Source: Ottowia thiooxydans DSM 14619
GTDB taxonomy: Bacteria > Pseudomonadota > Gammaproteobacteria > Burkholderiales > Burkholderiaceae_C
Length of the DNA stretch: 64,000 nt
NCBI RefSeq assembly: GCF_000422885.1
Contig: NZ_AUGX01000001.1
Location: 683,238-747,237 of the forward strand
Reading direction: 5' to 3'
Shown: positions 44,343 through 53,588 of the stretch, piece after piece
Layout of the letters: every line of letters begins with the position of its first letter
How positions within the stretch are numbered: position 1 is the stretch's first letter
The notes under the pieces: model-generated
Seen by the model: the letters and a program-made list of their open reading frames with translations, nothing else
Told to the model about the DNA's origin: nothing
Databases searched by the model: none
Position numbers and translations under genes: made by a program

Positions 44343-44723
44343 TTAACCCTGGTGTGACTTACGAGCGATGACCTGCATCTCCACACAAGCCTCTGGGATG
44401 GCTATGCCAGCAATCATGGCGGTACCGGTCGGCTTGCAGGGCAAATGCTTGCTCAGAGCCTCCAGCACAGCTGGCAAGTGCTCGTGCGCAGAGATGATCA
44501 GTGTGTAGTTGACGATGTTCTTCAGAGTGCCTCCGCACTTAGCCAGATAGCGCTCTATGTTGCGAAGCATCAGTTCGGTCTGCGCACCTGCACCCTCAGC
44601 CAGCTTATGCGCCTCATAGTCCATGCCCAGAGTGCCGGACACAAAGATCCAATCGTCATCGAACATGGCGCGGGAATAAGGCGCGTTTGCGAACGGCAAC
44701 GGGGTAATCACGGGAATCTGCAT
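44343..44723 (-). CDS. RidA-family protein
   Basis: A 126-residue protein of the RidA/YjgF/UK114 family, trimers that hydrolyse reactive enamines and imines to keto acids. Marks are PLPFANAPYSRAMFDDDWIFVSG and the C-terminal PEACVEMQVIA. The usual Arg of the active site (IPxARxAVE) is replaced, as the stretch reads IPEACVEM, so it may be a non-archetypal member. It ends the Bug-racemase-RidA operon and may process an imine made from the amino acid that the operon handles. Confidence 0.88.
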   Translation of the reverse strand: MQIPVITPLPFANAPYSRAMFDDDWIFVSGTLGMDYEAHKLAEGAGAQTELMLRNIERYLAKCGGTLKNIVNYTLIISAHEHLPAVLEALSKHLPCKPTGTAMIAGIAIPEACVEMQVIARKSHQG

Positions 44724-44752
44724 ATGTTCTCCTCAAAGTAAAAAGGGGTAGT

Positions 44753-45454
44753 TCAAGCTGCCAACATTTCGCGAACGATCGCGCGCGCGTGCAACTCAGT
44801 CGAATCAAACAGGGTGACTGGTGAAGCAAGCCAAGGCTGCAACTCAGCCAGTTCAGTACATCCCAGCACGATGCCTTCGGCACCCTGCGCAGCCAGGCTG
44901 GCACAGATGCGGGCGACTACAGCGGCAGCATCAGGTCCCACACGCCCGCTTGCGAGTTCACCAAAGATCAAGGTATCCAACTCAGTGCGCTGCTGCGCAT
45001 CTGGGAGCACCAACTCAAATCCTTCCTGCTCGCTGAACGCCTGCATGAAGAAATCAGCACGCAGCGCATGGCTGGTACCCAGCACGCCTAAGCGCTTCGC
45101 TTTAGGCAACTGCCCGCGCACGGCATGGGCGGTTTCCTTGGCGATATGCACCAAAGGAAGCCCTGCGGCATCTTGTACCGCCTCAGCCGCAAAATGGCCG
45201 GTGTTGGCCAAAATGGCAACCAGCTCGGCACCGGCCGCTTTCAGTTGTCTCGCAGCGTGCTGCATGCGCGCGCTGGCGTCTTGTGGGCGCCCCTCACTCA
45301 TGTCTTGCAGCACCTCTGCAAAATCCAGGCTCACTATCACGCAGCGCGCCGAATGGGGCACACCAAGCGCGGCTTGCACCTTCTCATTCAGCAGGCGGTA
45401 ATAGATCAGCGTGGAAGGCCAAGCCACACCACCGATAAGACCAACAGTCTTCAT
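44753..45454 (-). CDS. Aspartate/glutamate racemase-family protein with one catalytic Cys
   Basis: A 233-residue protein (KTVGLIGGVAWPSTLIYYRLLNE at the start; LVAILANTGH and VLGCTELAEL). Cofactor-independent racemases of this family use two Cys. Here the first position is Ala83 (ANTGH instead of CNTxH) and only Cys199 remains. E. coli YgeA has Thr at the first position and still racemises, so activity with a one-Cys mechanism is possible. The neighbours (Bug receptor, RidA) suggest an amino acid or amino-acid-like substrate. Confidence 0.85.
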   Translation of the reverse strand: MKTVGLIGGVAWPSTLIYYRLLNEKVQAALGVPHSARCVIVSLDFAEVLQDMSEGRPQDASARMQHAARQLKAAGAELVAILANTGHFAAEAVQDAAGLPLVHIAKETAHAVRGQLPKAKRLGVLGTSHALRADFFMQAFSEQEGFELVLPDAQQRTELDTLIFGELASGRVGPDAAAVVARICASLAAQGAEGIVLGCTELAELQPWLASPVTLFDSTELHARAIVREMLAA

Positions 45455-45457
45455 TCG

Positions 45458-46471
45458 TCAGTCCAGCTTGAAGCCAAGCTTGCGGATCACCGGCGCGTAA
45501 CGCTGGCCATCGCGCACGATGCGCTCCGCCATGATGGCCGGACTGATGGCCGTAGCCGGCTCGAACCCGAAGGTGCCAAGCTTTTCAATCACGTCAGGCT
45601 GGCGCACCGCCCACTCCACCTCCTGGGCCAGGCGCTGAGCGATTGCTGCTGGCATGCCAGCAGGGCCGGCCACACCGAACCATACAGAGAGATCCATGCC
45701 CTTGTAGCCAGATTCATCCAGGGTAGGAACATCTGGCAAGGCACCAAAACGCCGCGCAGAGGTCACCGCCAAAATACGCGCCCGCCCCGTTTTCACGAAC
45801 TGCACATAAGGTGCCAGGCCATCGAAGGCCAGGCTCACATCGCCCGCAATCAAGCCCTGTGCAACTTCCGCGCTGCCTTTATAGGTAATGCGAGCGGCGT
45901 CAATACCTGCCAACTGGCTGAATTCCGCAAACGCGATGTGCGCCAAAATCGCGGCCGAGCCTACATTGAGCGTGCCTGGTTGCGCCTTCGCCCGCTGCAC
46001 GACCTCTTGAATAGTCTGCGCATCACCTGGCCTGGTGCTACCGATGACCGTGATGGGTGAGTTAATAGCCAATGCGACCGGCGTAAAGTCCTTCACCGGG
46101 TCATAGGGTAAACGGTTGTACAGCGAGGGGTTCAGCACAAAAGTCTGATCCATGGTCCAGATCAGCGTGTGGCCGTCAGGCGGCGCGCCCTTAAGGTTCT
46201 GCACGCCGATGATCGTATTGCCACCCGCCTTGTTGTCTATGAAGATCTGCTGCCCAAGCCGCTCAGCCATCTTCCCGGCGATGAGGCGAGCTGTGGCGTC
46301 AGCCCCCCCGCCGGCCACAAAAGGCACAATCAGCCTGATGGGCTTGGCGGGCCAGGTCTGAGAAAAAGCGCCGGGAACGGCCAAAGCCGTGGCGCCAGCC
46401 GCTACCGCCCGCAGCACGGATCGCCGGCCTCGCGTATGCTTTGAATATAGGCTCGCTTTGCATATCGTCAT
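45458..46471 (-). CDS. Bug/TctC-type periplasmic substrate-binding protein (3)
   Basis: A 337-residue receptor with a Tat-like signal (RGRRSVLRAVAAGATAL) and Bug motifs TWPAKPIRLIVPFVAGGGADATAR (only part is needed for the assignment), IFIDNKAGG, APPDGHTLIW and ITYKGSAEVAQGLIAGDV. No transport subunits are near. AAAGGAG lies before the ATG. It is the first gene of an operon with the racemase and RidA genes (3-base gap), so its ligand is probably an amino acid or a derivative. AraC is divergent. Confidence 0.9.
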   Translation of the reverse strand: MTICKASLYSKHTRGRRSVLRAVAAGATALAVPGAFSQTWPAKPIRLIVPFVAGGGADATARLIAGKMAERLGQQIFIDNKAGGNTIIGVQNLKGAPPDGHTLIWTMDQTFVLNPSLYNRLPYDPVKDFTPVALAINSPITVIGSTRPGDAQTIQEVVQRAKAQPGTLNVGSAAILAHIAFAEFSQLAGIDAARITYKGSAEVAQGLIAGDVSLAFDGLAPYVQFVKTGRARILAVTSARRFGALPDVPTLDESGYKGMDLSVWFGVAGPAGMPAAIAQRLAQEVEWAVRQPDVIEKLGTFGFEPATAISPAIMAERIVRDGQRYAPVIRKLGFKLD

Positions 46472-46527
46472 GAAAAAACTCCTTTGCAGACCAGACGCAA
46501 AGGTAGCGCCTCGCCGGAGAACCCGCT

Positions 46528-47574
46528 ATGCCGATTCGCTCACATTCTGTGCCGTTTGCTTCCACACCTGCCATTCCTGAGGATGACTTCAACGCCACCA
46601 TGTGGCGCTTGCAAGCCACCCGACACGGCGGCTTGCCTACGCTGCGCGGTAGCCTGCACAACGCCCATTGGCCGGATGACGGCGGCCAGCTCACGCAACT
46701 TCGCCACACGCCATGGGAAGGCGCCACCGCTCTTTTCTTTGACTTTCGCTTGCAGCACGATCTGCATATTCGCCTGGAACCGCAAGACGAGTTGCTGCTG
46801 ACGTTCTTTCTCGCTGGGGAAGTCAAGGGCACCATCGGTGCAAGCCGCGGCCATTTGCGTTCACTGGATTTTCAGCGAGGCCGCGCACTGCTTCGCACAC
46901 CAAACCATGATGGCGGCTATCTGATTCAGGTGCCCGGCGCCTGCCGCAATGCGTTTGTGCAGTTTCGGCTGCGCCGTGCGCAAATACCCCTCTGGCTGCG
47001 TTCCCTGGGCGTCCACATGGATGTGCACCAAATGGAACGGCTCATGCATCTGAACAACGGCACCGTGTTGTGCAATGCGGCACTGACTGCGCGGGTGCGG
47101 GCAGCCCTGGAACGCATCCGAAGCCAGAAAGTGGAAGCGCCCTCCTTTGCGCCCCTGTTCCAAGCGCACTCGGTAGAACTGCTCACCTACGTGCTGTTGG
47201 ATCTCATGGAGTTGCTGCGCCCTGCGCGTTCCAGCACGAAAGCCGATGGAAGCGCCGGGTTGCGCAAGGTGCGCAGCTGCATAGACGAAGCCCCAGCTCG
47301 GGACTGGTCTGTGGCCGAACTGGCCGCAGAGGCCGGTTGCAGTGAAGCCCAACTGCAGCGCAGCCTGCGGGCCGATACCGGGCAATCTGTTCACCAATAC
47401 CTGCGCAACGCACGGCTGGATCTTGCCGCGCGGCTACTGCGCGAAACAGCTCTGCCAGTCCGCCAAGTATCCGAAGAAGCCGGCTGGCAATGCCATGGCC
47501 GCTTTGGTGCAGCCTTTCGTGAGCGCCATGGAATGGCTCCGCTGGCTTTTCGCAGAGGCAGCGAAATCAATTGA
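46528..47574 (+). CDS. AraC-type transcriptional regulator
   Basis: A 348-residue regulator. The N-terminal half (about 1-240) is an unknown sensory domain. The C-terminal HTH pair is at about 250-345: WSVAELAAEAGCSEAQLQRSL, then LPVRQVSEEAGWQCHGRFGAAFRERHGMAP. It is divergent from the Bug-racemase-RidA operon with about 55 bases between, so it most likely controls it. Confidence 0.9.
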   Translation: MPIRSHSVPFASTPAIPEDDFNATMWRLQATRHGGLPTLRGSLHNAHWPDDGGQLTQLRHTPWEGATALFFDFRLQHDLHIRLEPQDELLLTFFLAGEVKGTIGASRGHLRSLDFQRGRALLRTPNHDGGYLIQVPGACRNAFVQFRLRRAQIPLWLRSLGVHMDVHQMERLMHLNNGTVLCNAALTARVRAALERIRSQKVEAPSFAPLFQAHSVELLTYVLLDLMELLRPARSSTKADGSAGLRKVRSCIDEAPARDWSVAELAAEAGCSEAQLQRSLRADTGQSVHQYLRNARLDLAARLLRETALPVRQVSEEAGWQCHGRFGAAFRERHGMAPLAFRRGSEIN

Positions 47575-47616
47575 GCAGCGGTTCGTGGGGCCCGGAGGCC
47601 CCGCGAGTTCAACCCC

Positions 47617-48909
47617 TCAGACCGCTGCCAGAGATTGCTCCAGATCGGCCAGGATGTCGTCGATGTGTTCGATGCCCACGCACAAACGCACGGTTTCTTC
47701 TTTGACACCTGTCTTGGCCAGCTCCTCGGGCGCCAGTTGACGGTGCGTGGTGCTGGCAGGATGAGTTGCCAGTGACTTGGTGTCTCCAATGTTCACCAGG
47801 CGCGTGAAGAGTTGCAGCGCATCGAGGAACCTCGCACCCGCTTCACGCCCACCTGCGGCCGCCTTCACGCCGAAAGTCAGCAGACCCGAGGCACGCCCTT
47901 TCATGTAGTGCTGCGCCAGCGCATGGTCTTCATGGTCAGTTAGCCCTGCATAACTGACCCATGCGACCTTGTCGTGCTTTTGCAGGAACTGCGCCACTTT
48001 GAGAGTGTTCTCGCAGATACGGTCCATACGCAGCGCCAGGGTTTCGATGCCCTGGATGATCTGCCATGCATTGAAGGGCGAAAGTGCAGCGCCCATATTG
48101 CGCAGCGGCACCACACGTGCCCGCCCAATGTAGGCGGCGGCACCCAGCGCTTCTGTGTAGACCACACCGTGGTAGCTCACATCTGGCTCGTTCAGGCGAG
48201 GAAAGCGCGCCTTGTTCTCAGCCCACGGAAACTTGCCACTATCCACGATGATGCCGCCCAGCGTAGTGCCGTGGCCGCCCAGGTACTTGGTGAGCGAATG
48301 AACCACGATATCTGCACCGTGATCGATAGGGCGCACCAGATAGGGTGAAGCCACGGTGTTGTCCACAATCAGCGGAACGCCATGCTTGTGGGCAATGGCG
48401 GCTACGCCGGCGATGTCCGTTACGTTGCCAGCTGGGTTACCAATGGTCTCCACAAACACGGCCTTGGTCTTGGCATCAATCAGCTTCTCGAAGCTCTGTG
48501 GATCGCGGTGATCAGCAAAGCGAGTGGTGATGCCCAGTTGCGGCAGCGTGTGCGCAAACAGGTTGTAGGTGCCGCCATAGAGGGCCGTGCTGCTGATGAT
48601 GTTGTCACCCGCCTCAGCAATGGTTTGAATAGCGTACGTGATGGCCGCCTGCCCACTGGCTACAGCCAGGCCGGCAATACCACCTTCAAGCGCTGCCACG
48701 CGCTTTTCCAGCACATCGCAGGTGGGGTTCATGATGCGGGAATAGATGTTGCCCGGCACTTTCAGATCGAAAAGATCAGCCCCGTGTTGCGCGCTGTCAA
48801 AAGCGTAGGCTACGGTCTGGTAGATAGGCACAGCCACGGCCTTGGTGGTGGGGTCTGGCTGGTAGCCGGCATGAACCAGTTGAGTTTCAAATTTCCAGGT
48901 TTCTGACAT
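47617..48909 (-). CDS. metY: O-acetylhomoserine sulfhydrylase MetY
   Basis: PLP enzyme that makes homocysteine (or methionine) from O-acetylhomoserine and sulfide. About 430 residues; the PLP Lys is in HSLTKYLGGHGT. Other marks are NIYSRIMNPTCDVLEKRVAALEGG (near 55-78), ETIGNPAGNVTD and HPASTTHRQLAPEE, all typical of the OAH sulfhydrylase branch of the Cys/Met enzymes. AAAGGAG precedes the start. The gene is alone; I see no known S-adenosylmethionine riboswitch in the 250 bases upstream. Confidence 0.92.
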   Translation of the reverse strand: MSETWKFETQLVHAGYQPDPTTKAVAVPIYQTVAYAFDSAQHGADLFDLKVPGNIYSRIMNPTCDVLEKRVAALEGGIAGLAVASGQAAITYAIQTIAEAGDNIISSTALYGGTYNLFAHTLPQLGITTRFADHRDPQSFEKLIDAKTKAVFVETIGNPAGNVTDIAGVAAIAHKHGVPLIVDNTVASPYLVRPIDHGADIVVHSLTKYLGGHGTTLGGIIVDSGKFPWAENKARFPRLNEPDVSYHGVVYTEALGAAAYIGRARVVPLRNMGAALSPFNAWQIIQGIETLALRMDRICENTLKVAQFLQKHDKVAWVSYAGLTDHEDHALAQHYMKGRASGLLTFGVKAAAGGREAGARFLDALQLFTRLVNIGDTKSLATHPASTTHRQLAPEELAKTGVKEETVRLCVGIEHIDDILADLEQSLAAV

Positions 48910-49168
48910 GAGAGATCTCCTTTTTGATCAAGTTTTCTTTTGATGGCAGCCAAACCATCGACACACAAAGAGCTTATGTCCGGCAGGCTCATTACGCCGC
49001 TCGGGTAAAGTGCTGGGTTTGCTACACGGCTGGCCGTGCGCGGAATCCAAATTTTTGGATGATGCTGCGCATTCTCAGGGCTACCGCGTGAAAATCCAAC
49101 AACTGCTTAAGTCAATTTAGTCAGTTGCTAATTACAACACCCACCAGCTTACGCGAGAGGCAGTTCAA

Positions 49169-49441
49169 ATGGCACGCATGATTCAATGCATCAAGCTCGG
49201 CAAAGAAGCCGAAGGTCTCGATTTCCCTCCCTATCCGGGCGATCTCGGCAAACGCATCTGGGAAAGCGTCAGCAAAGAGGCATGGGCAGGCTGGCTCAAG
49301 CACCAGACCATGCTGGTCAACGAAAACCGCCTCAATCTGGCCGATCTGCGCGCCCGCCAGTATCTTGCCCGGCAAATGGAAAACCATTTCTTCGGCACGG
49401 GTGCTGACCAGGCCATGGGCTACGTACCCCCCAGCGCTTGA
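49169..49441 (+). CDS. yggX: Fe(2+)-trafficking / oxidative damage protein YggX
   Basis: A 90-residue cytosolic protein with [21 protein letters not shown], which carries the conserved Cys, and [21 protein letters not shown]. YggX protects Fe-S clusters and passes iron. The stop overlaps the TTG start of the next gene, so they are coupled. Confidence 0.93.
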   Translation: MARMIQCIKLGKEAEGLDFPPYPGDLGKRIWESVSKEAWAGWLKHQTMLVNENRLNLADLRARQYLARQMENHFFGTGADQAMGYVPPSA

Positions 49442-49866
49442 ACGAAGAAAGCGCCAGTAAGCCCGTACCTTTGATTCCAGGACTGCGCCGTCAGTATCAC
49501 TTTCGACCCGGTCCTGCCGGATTGCAGGCCTGGGATGTGCACAGGCTCATTCGGTTGGCCCAAGAGCATGCGCTGCCCGTACATGATGTGCCGCTTGCCC
49601 AGATCCGCGAACTCGACGAGCCCTACTGGTTCGAACATGAAGACGCTCCACCTACGCCGCGCGCAATTGTGGAGCACCTCAAGCTGATGGATAGCTGCGA
49701 TCTGAAATGGCCCATCGTGTTGAGTTCTGACGGCCGGCTCATGGATGGCATGCACAGGGTAGCTCAAGCCTTGCGCGAAGGCCGTACCCATATCCCGGCC
49801 GTGCGCTTTTCCACCGATCCCGCTCCGGATTACATTGGTGTTTCACCGGAAGACCTCCCTTACTAA
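49438..49866 (+). CDS. Hypothetical protein with ParB/Srx-like motif
   Basis: A 142-residue protein of unknown function. Near residues 90-110 it has [22 protein letters not shown], in which the D-G-x-H-R order recalls the ParB/sulfiredoxin nucleotide-binding fold. The first 60 residues are Pro- and Arg-rich ([20 protein letters not shown]). It starts at a TTG inside the stop of yggX and ends 8 bases before mnmC, so it is embedded in a yggX-x-mnmC operon. A role linked to iron or to tRNA modification is possible but open. Confidence 0.75.
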   Translation: MNEESASKPVPLIPGLRRQYHFRPGPAGLQAWDVHRLIRLAQEHALPVHDVPLAQIRELDEPYWFEHEDAPPTPRAIVEHLKLMDSCDLKWPIVLSSDGRLMDGMHRVAQALREGRTHIPAVRFSTDPAPDYIGVSPEDLPY

Positions 49867-49874
49867 CTACAGCG

Positions 49875-51863
49875 ATGCAGCCGGAGACACAAGAAACGGT
49901 AGTCTGGAGCGATGACGGCCTACCCGTCAGCCCGCGCTTCGGCGTCGTTTATCGCGGCAGCAACCCGCAAGGAGACAGTGACGCCGGGCTGGAGCAAGCT
50001 CGCCACGTGTTTTTGCGAGGGTGCGGCTTGCTGGCTGCCGACGGTGCATCTGCCTGGGCCAACGCCCCACGGTGGCAGATACTGGAAACCGGCTTTGGCC
50101 TTGGCCTGAATTTCTTGGCCACGTGGCATGCATGGCGCGCGGATGCCACCAGGCCCGATCGCCTCTTCTACAGCGCAGTTGAGGCTTGGCCGCCCGAAGC
50201 TGCCCACATCCTGCGCAGTGCGGAGCCTTTTGCCGAACTGGCCCCACTGGCGCAAGAATTGGCAGCTCGCTGGCATGGCCTGCTGCCGGGGGTCCACCGC
50301 ATGGAATTTGAAGGCGGCAAGATTCAACTCACCTTGGCTATTGGGGATGCTCAAGCCATGCTGAGCGAATTGACCGGCCAGTTCGACAGCATCTACCTGG
50401 ACGGCTTCAGCCCCAGCGTGAACCCGCAGATGTGGGATATCCACACCATGAAGGCCATAGCTCGCCTCGCCCGACGAGGCGCCTTGGCTGCCAGCTGGTG
50501 CGTGGTCGGTGAAATGCGCCGGCGCCTGGGCACCTGCGGCTTCATCGTCAAACGCGTACCGGGACTTCCACCGAAACGACATGCTCTGCGCGCGGTGTAT
50601 GACCCACGATGGGAGCCCAAAGCCCGAGCCGACGCATCCCCCCTGCCGCTACCCGGCGGAGCGACACCCCGCCGCTGCATCGTCATAGGTAGCGGCCTGG
50701 CGGGTGCTTCTTGCGCTTACAGCCTGGCCCAGCGGGGCTGGCAAGTGACCGTGTTGGACCGCGCTGCCGAACCCGCCGCTGGAGCCAGTGGCTTACCAGC
50801 CGGTGTGGTCGCGCCCCATGTCTCACCAGACGACCGCCCCCTTTCACGCCTCACCCGAGCCGGCGCACAAGCCACCCTGGGGCGAGCCCGCTGGCTACTG
50901 CGCGAAGGCATTGAATTTGCTCCGACCGGCGTATTGGAGCGCCACGCGCCCGGCGAGCGGAGGCTCCCCACGCCATGGCAAGAAAAATCTGATTCAAAGG
51001 CCACCCGCTCCACCACCTACTCATCCACTGCACCGGAAACCATCACAAAAGCGCAACAGGCTGCGGCACCGCTGGACGAAGCCCGTCTGGCCCTCTGGCA
51101 CGAGCAAGCCGGATGGATCAGGCCCGCCATGCTGGTGCGCAGCATGCTGAAAGCGCCCGGCATCGAGTGGCGCGGCAACCAAAACGTGCACAGGCTCGAA
51201 GGCTCCTCGGATGCGGATTCGCCTGTGTGGTACGTACTGGATGAAAGCGGCGCGATGTTGGCGGAGGCGGAATTAGTCGTCGTCTCGGCGGGTTTCGATA
51301 CACGGGCGATCACCGGAGGATCGCTGCCCCTGAACGCCCTGCGCGGCCAAGTCGCGTTTGGCCCGATGCCGGGGAATACGAGTAATGCGGCATTGCCCAC
51401 TTTTCCAGTCAACGGCCACGGCAGCCTGATTGCTCACGTACCGCTTCAAGATGGGGCCATGTGGGTCACAGGCTCCACCTTTGAGCGAGGCAACCCACAA
51501 GCCCAATTGCAAGACGCTGACCATGCCCACAATCGCCAGCGCATCGCAGAACTCCTACCCTTGGCCGCTGCCGCTATTGATAGCCAATGGCCCGACGGCC
51601 GAGCGCGTGCCTGGTCAGGTGTCCGCGCCACCCTCCCCGACCGCCTTCCCGCCGTTGGCGCCTTGGGAGGCAAACACGCTACTACTGGCACAAATGACGA
51701 TGCGCAGCCTTGCGCGCTGCAACTCTGCACCGGTTTTGGCGCGCGCGGCCTGACGCTGGCCGTGCTCTGTGGCGAAATCCTCGCCTCCTGGCTTCATGGC
51801 GAGCCTCTGCCCGTGGAACGCAGCCTGGCTGAAAAGTTACGCGCGGGGCGATTGACGCCTTAG
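49875..51863 (+). CDS. mnmC: tRNA 5-methylaminomethyl-2-thiouridine synthesis bifunctional protein MnmC
   Basis: The last two steps of the mnm5s2U wobble modification. The N-terminal methyltransferase domain (about 1-245) has ETGFGLGLNFL and YLDGFSPSVNPQMW; the C-terminal FAD oxidase domain (from about 265) has CIVIGSGLAGASCAYSLAQRGW and ends with GFGARGLTLAVLCGE. Total 662 residues, normal for MnmC. A Ser/Thr-rich stretch near 375-395 is a short insert in the oxidase domain. It follows the small ParB-like gene closely. Confidence 0.93.
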   Translation: MQPETQETVVWSDDGLPVSPRFGVVYRGSNPQGDSDAGLEQARHVFLRGCGLLAADGASAWANAPRWQILETGFGLGLNFLATWHAWRADATRPDRLFYSAVEAWPPEAAHILRSAEPFAELAPLAQELAARWHGLLPGVHRMEFEGGKIQLTLAIGDAQAMLSELTGQFDSIYLDGFSPSVNPQMWDIHTMKAIARLARRGALAASWCVVGEMRRRLGTCGFIVKRVPGLPPKRHALRAVYDPRWEPKARADASPLPLPGGATPRRCIVIGSGLAGASCAYSLAQRGWQVTVLDRAAEPAAGASGLPAGVVAPHVSPDDRPLSRLTRAGAQATLGRARWLLREGIEFAPTGVLERHAPGERRLPTPWQEKSDSKATRSTTYSSTAPETITKAQQAAAPLDEARLALWHEQAGWIRPAMLVRSMLKAPGIEWRGNQNVHRLEGSSDADSPVWYVLDESGAMLAEAELVVVSAGFDTRAITGGSLPLNALRGQVAFGPMPGNTSNAALPTFPVNGHGSLIAHVPLQDGAMWVTGSTFERGNPQAQLQDADHAHNRQRIAELLPLAAAAIDSQWPDGRARAWSGVRATLPDRLPAVGALGGKHATTGTNDDAQPCALQLCTGFGARGLTLAVLCGEILASWLHGEPLPVERSLAEKLRAGRLTP

Positions 51864-52087
51864 GACAGTATTCATGGTCTTTTCGGGCGCCGGGCAACCG
51901 GGCCGCGCGAGTGCCAGTGCGGGATGGGATGCAAGGGGCGCGGCGTGCAGCCACAAGCTATCGTGCGTGTTGCCCCGCGAGCGCGCTCGCAAGGCAGTGC
52001 TTCCGTAGGACCGTGGTGGCTGAAGTCACCGCGCATCGCTCCGTTTACGATACTACGACTTGTTCAACTTAATCACCAAGAACTCTC

Positions 52088-52402
52088 ATGGCCTTCGCCG
52101 ACAATCTGCGCACCCTGCCCTCGATCGCTCATATAGCCGCTATTGAATTACTCAACGATGCTGGCGACGTCGTAGCCACCATCCCCAATCAACCTGGAAA
52201 AGCAGGCTCAGTGACTGTGTACGCAGCTTTGGCGGCCAAGCACGGGAGCATCAATGCAGCGGCCGCACAAGAGGGACTGGTTCTGTTTGCAGAACATACC
52301 GACGACGCCCGTAAAAACCCTGGCAACCACCCCAACATTGACCGACTGCTGGAAGTGATCGAAAGCGGTAAGGGCTACGCGGTGAAAACTATCGCGGCGT
52401 AA
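52088..52402 (+). CDS. DUF2322 family protein
   Basis: A 104-residue protein, FADNLRTLPSI and HPNIDRLLEVI being family marks. DUF2322 is found in many Burkholderiales with no known function. It stands alone after mnmC with about 220 bases between. Confidence 0.88.
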   Translation: MAFADNLRTLPSIAHIAAIELLNDAGDVVATIPNQPGKAGSVTVYAALAAKHGSINAAAAQEGLVLFAEHTDDARKNPGNHPNIDRLLEVIESGKGYAVKTIAA

Positions 52403-52493
52403 CTCTGACGCTACGGTCTGACGCCAGGTCTTTTTGCAAAAGGGGAATATCCACGTTTGCTGAAACCTGCATGAGCCGCCACGTGCTGGCTAA

Positions 52494-52925
52494 TCAGTCT
52501 GGCGCATTTCCTGCGGACCTATTTTTCGCAGGCGTAGACAGCCTCACCAGATACGCCACCACGTCTTCCCTGTCCTGCGCCTCGTCAAGTCGGTAGTTCA
52601 TGGCCTGCCCGGGCACCACTTTCTCAGGGTCGGTTAACCATGCCTTGATGCCTGCAGCATTCCAGGTGTGGGTGGCCGCGGTCATCGCCTTCGAGTAGAC
52701 AAAGCCCTCTGCCTTGCCTGCCTTTCGGCCAACCACACCGCCCAAGGCGGGGCCTACGCGGTGGGTGTCGAGGCTGTGGCAGGCGAAACAGCGACTCTCC
52801 ACCAGCTGCTGTCCACGGCTGACCGAGGGGACCAGGCCTTCGGCCTGCGTCACTGCTGGCATACCCCCCGTCACCGCAAAAGACAGCACCCACGCGCATC
52901 GTCGGATGTGGGTGTACACGGCCAT
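52494..52925 (-). CDS. Monoheme c-type cytochrome, exported
   Basis: A 143-residue class I cytochrome c with a signal peptide (to about VTQA), heme site CFACH (about 45) and the distal Met in VVPGQAMNYRL. The start ATG overlaps the stop of the ferritin-like gene (TGATG), so both are one operon. An electron-transfer partner of that protein is likely. Confidence 0.9.
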   Translation of the reverse strand: MAVYTHIRRCAWVLSFAVTGGMPAVTQAEGLVPSVSRGQQLVESRCFACHSLDTHRVGPALGGVVGRKAGKAEGFVYSKAMTAATHTWNAAGIKAWLTDPEKVVPGQAMNYRLDEAQDREDVVAYLVRLSTPAKNRSAGNAPD

Positions 52926-53521
52926 CACGCACCGAAGGACAAAGCGCCGGCGGGCAACGGGCGGCCCAGTGCGTTAAGAAGAAGCACGTAGTGCATGGTT
53001 TCGTCTGCAGCCAAGCGGCCTGCCACCTTGGCCAGATCTTTGTTGCCAAACGCAGGAATCACACCCAGATAGGCATTGGTGGCACCCAGCTCCAGGCGGG
53101 CAGCCAGATCCAGCACGTCGCTCTGACTGCGCAGAGTGTCAGCCTTCAGGGCCTTGGCATATTCATCCAGCTTTTTCTCCATGACGGGTGCGCCACCAAG
53201 CTTCTGGATGGTGGCGATCAACGCATCGCGGTGGGCTTTATGGTCGGCCTGAAAACGCACCGCCACATCCAGCACTGGCTTTTGGAGCAAGCCACTACCG
53301 GCACCTAGTTGGTAGGCATTAATAGCCTCATGCTCAAGGCCCAGAGCGACGTTCAGAATGCCGACGTCCTTGGACGTGTCACCTGCCATGCCCTGTGCCA
53401 ATGCATCTTTACCTGCGAGCATAGCCACTGCCAAGGCTGAAAGCCCGCCGGTGCGGCCCATGAAGTTACGACGGGATGCCACTGAAGAAACCGCGGCAGG
53501 AGATTGAATAATGGTTGTCAT
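52925..53521 (-). CDS. Tat-exported ferritin-like protein
   Basis: A 198-residue protein with a Tat signal (SRRNFMGRTGG, then LAVAML) and a ferritin-like helical bundle. Possible metal-binding pairs are GLEHEAINAYQ, DHKAHRD, RLELGATNAYLG and DETMHY, a repeat of Glu and His as in di-iron proteins. This resembles the ferritin-2 / desiccation-related family. It is coupled to a cytochrome c gene and divergent from an ECF sigma gene. A role in redox or stress defence in the periplasm is inferred. AAGGA lies 7 bases before the start. Confidence 0.88.
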   Translation of the reverse strand: MTTIIQSPAAVSSVASRRNFMGRTGGLSALAVAMLAGKDALAQGMAGDTSKDVGILNVALGLEHEAINAYQLGAGSGLLQKPVLDVAVRFQADHKAHRDALIATIQKLGGAPVMEKKLDEYAKALKADTLRSQSDVLDLAARLELGATNAYLGVIPAFGNKDLAKVAGRLAADETMHYVLLLNALGRPLPAGALSFGA

Positions 53522-53588
53522 GGTGGGTCCTTTTTTTAGTGAGATCGAGAGCCACTTACCGAGGTTGGTATTTGCAGCTCTCCAATCG

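Noticed and set aside
45125-46060. A 311-codon open frame on the plus strand
   Set aside because: It lies opposite the racemase and Bug genes and has a composition typical of the complement of GC-rich coding DNA.
48910-49168. A possible S-adenosylmethionine or homocysteine riboswitch upstream of metY
   Set aside because: The region was read for the conserved cores of SAM-II and SAH riboswitches and neither was found. A covariance-model search would settle it.
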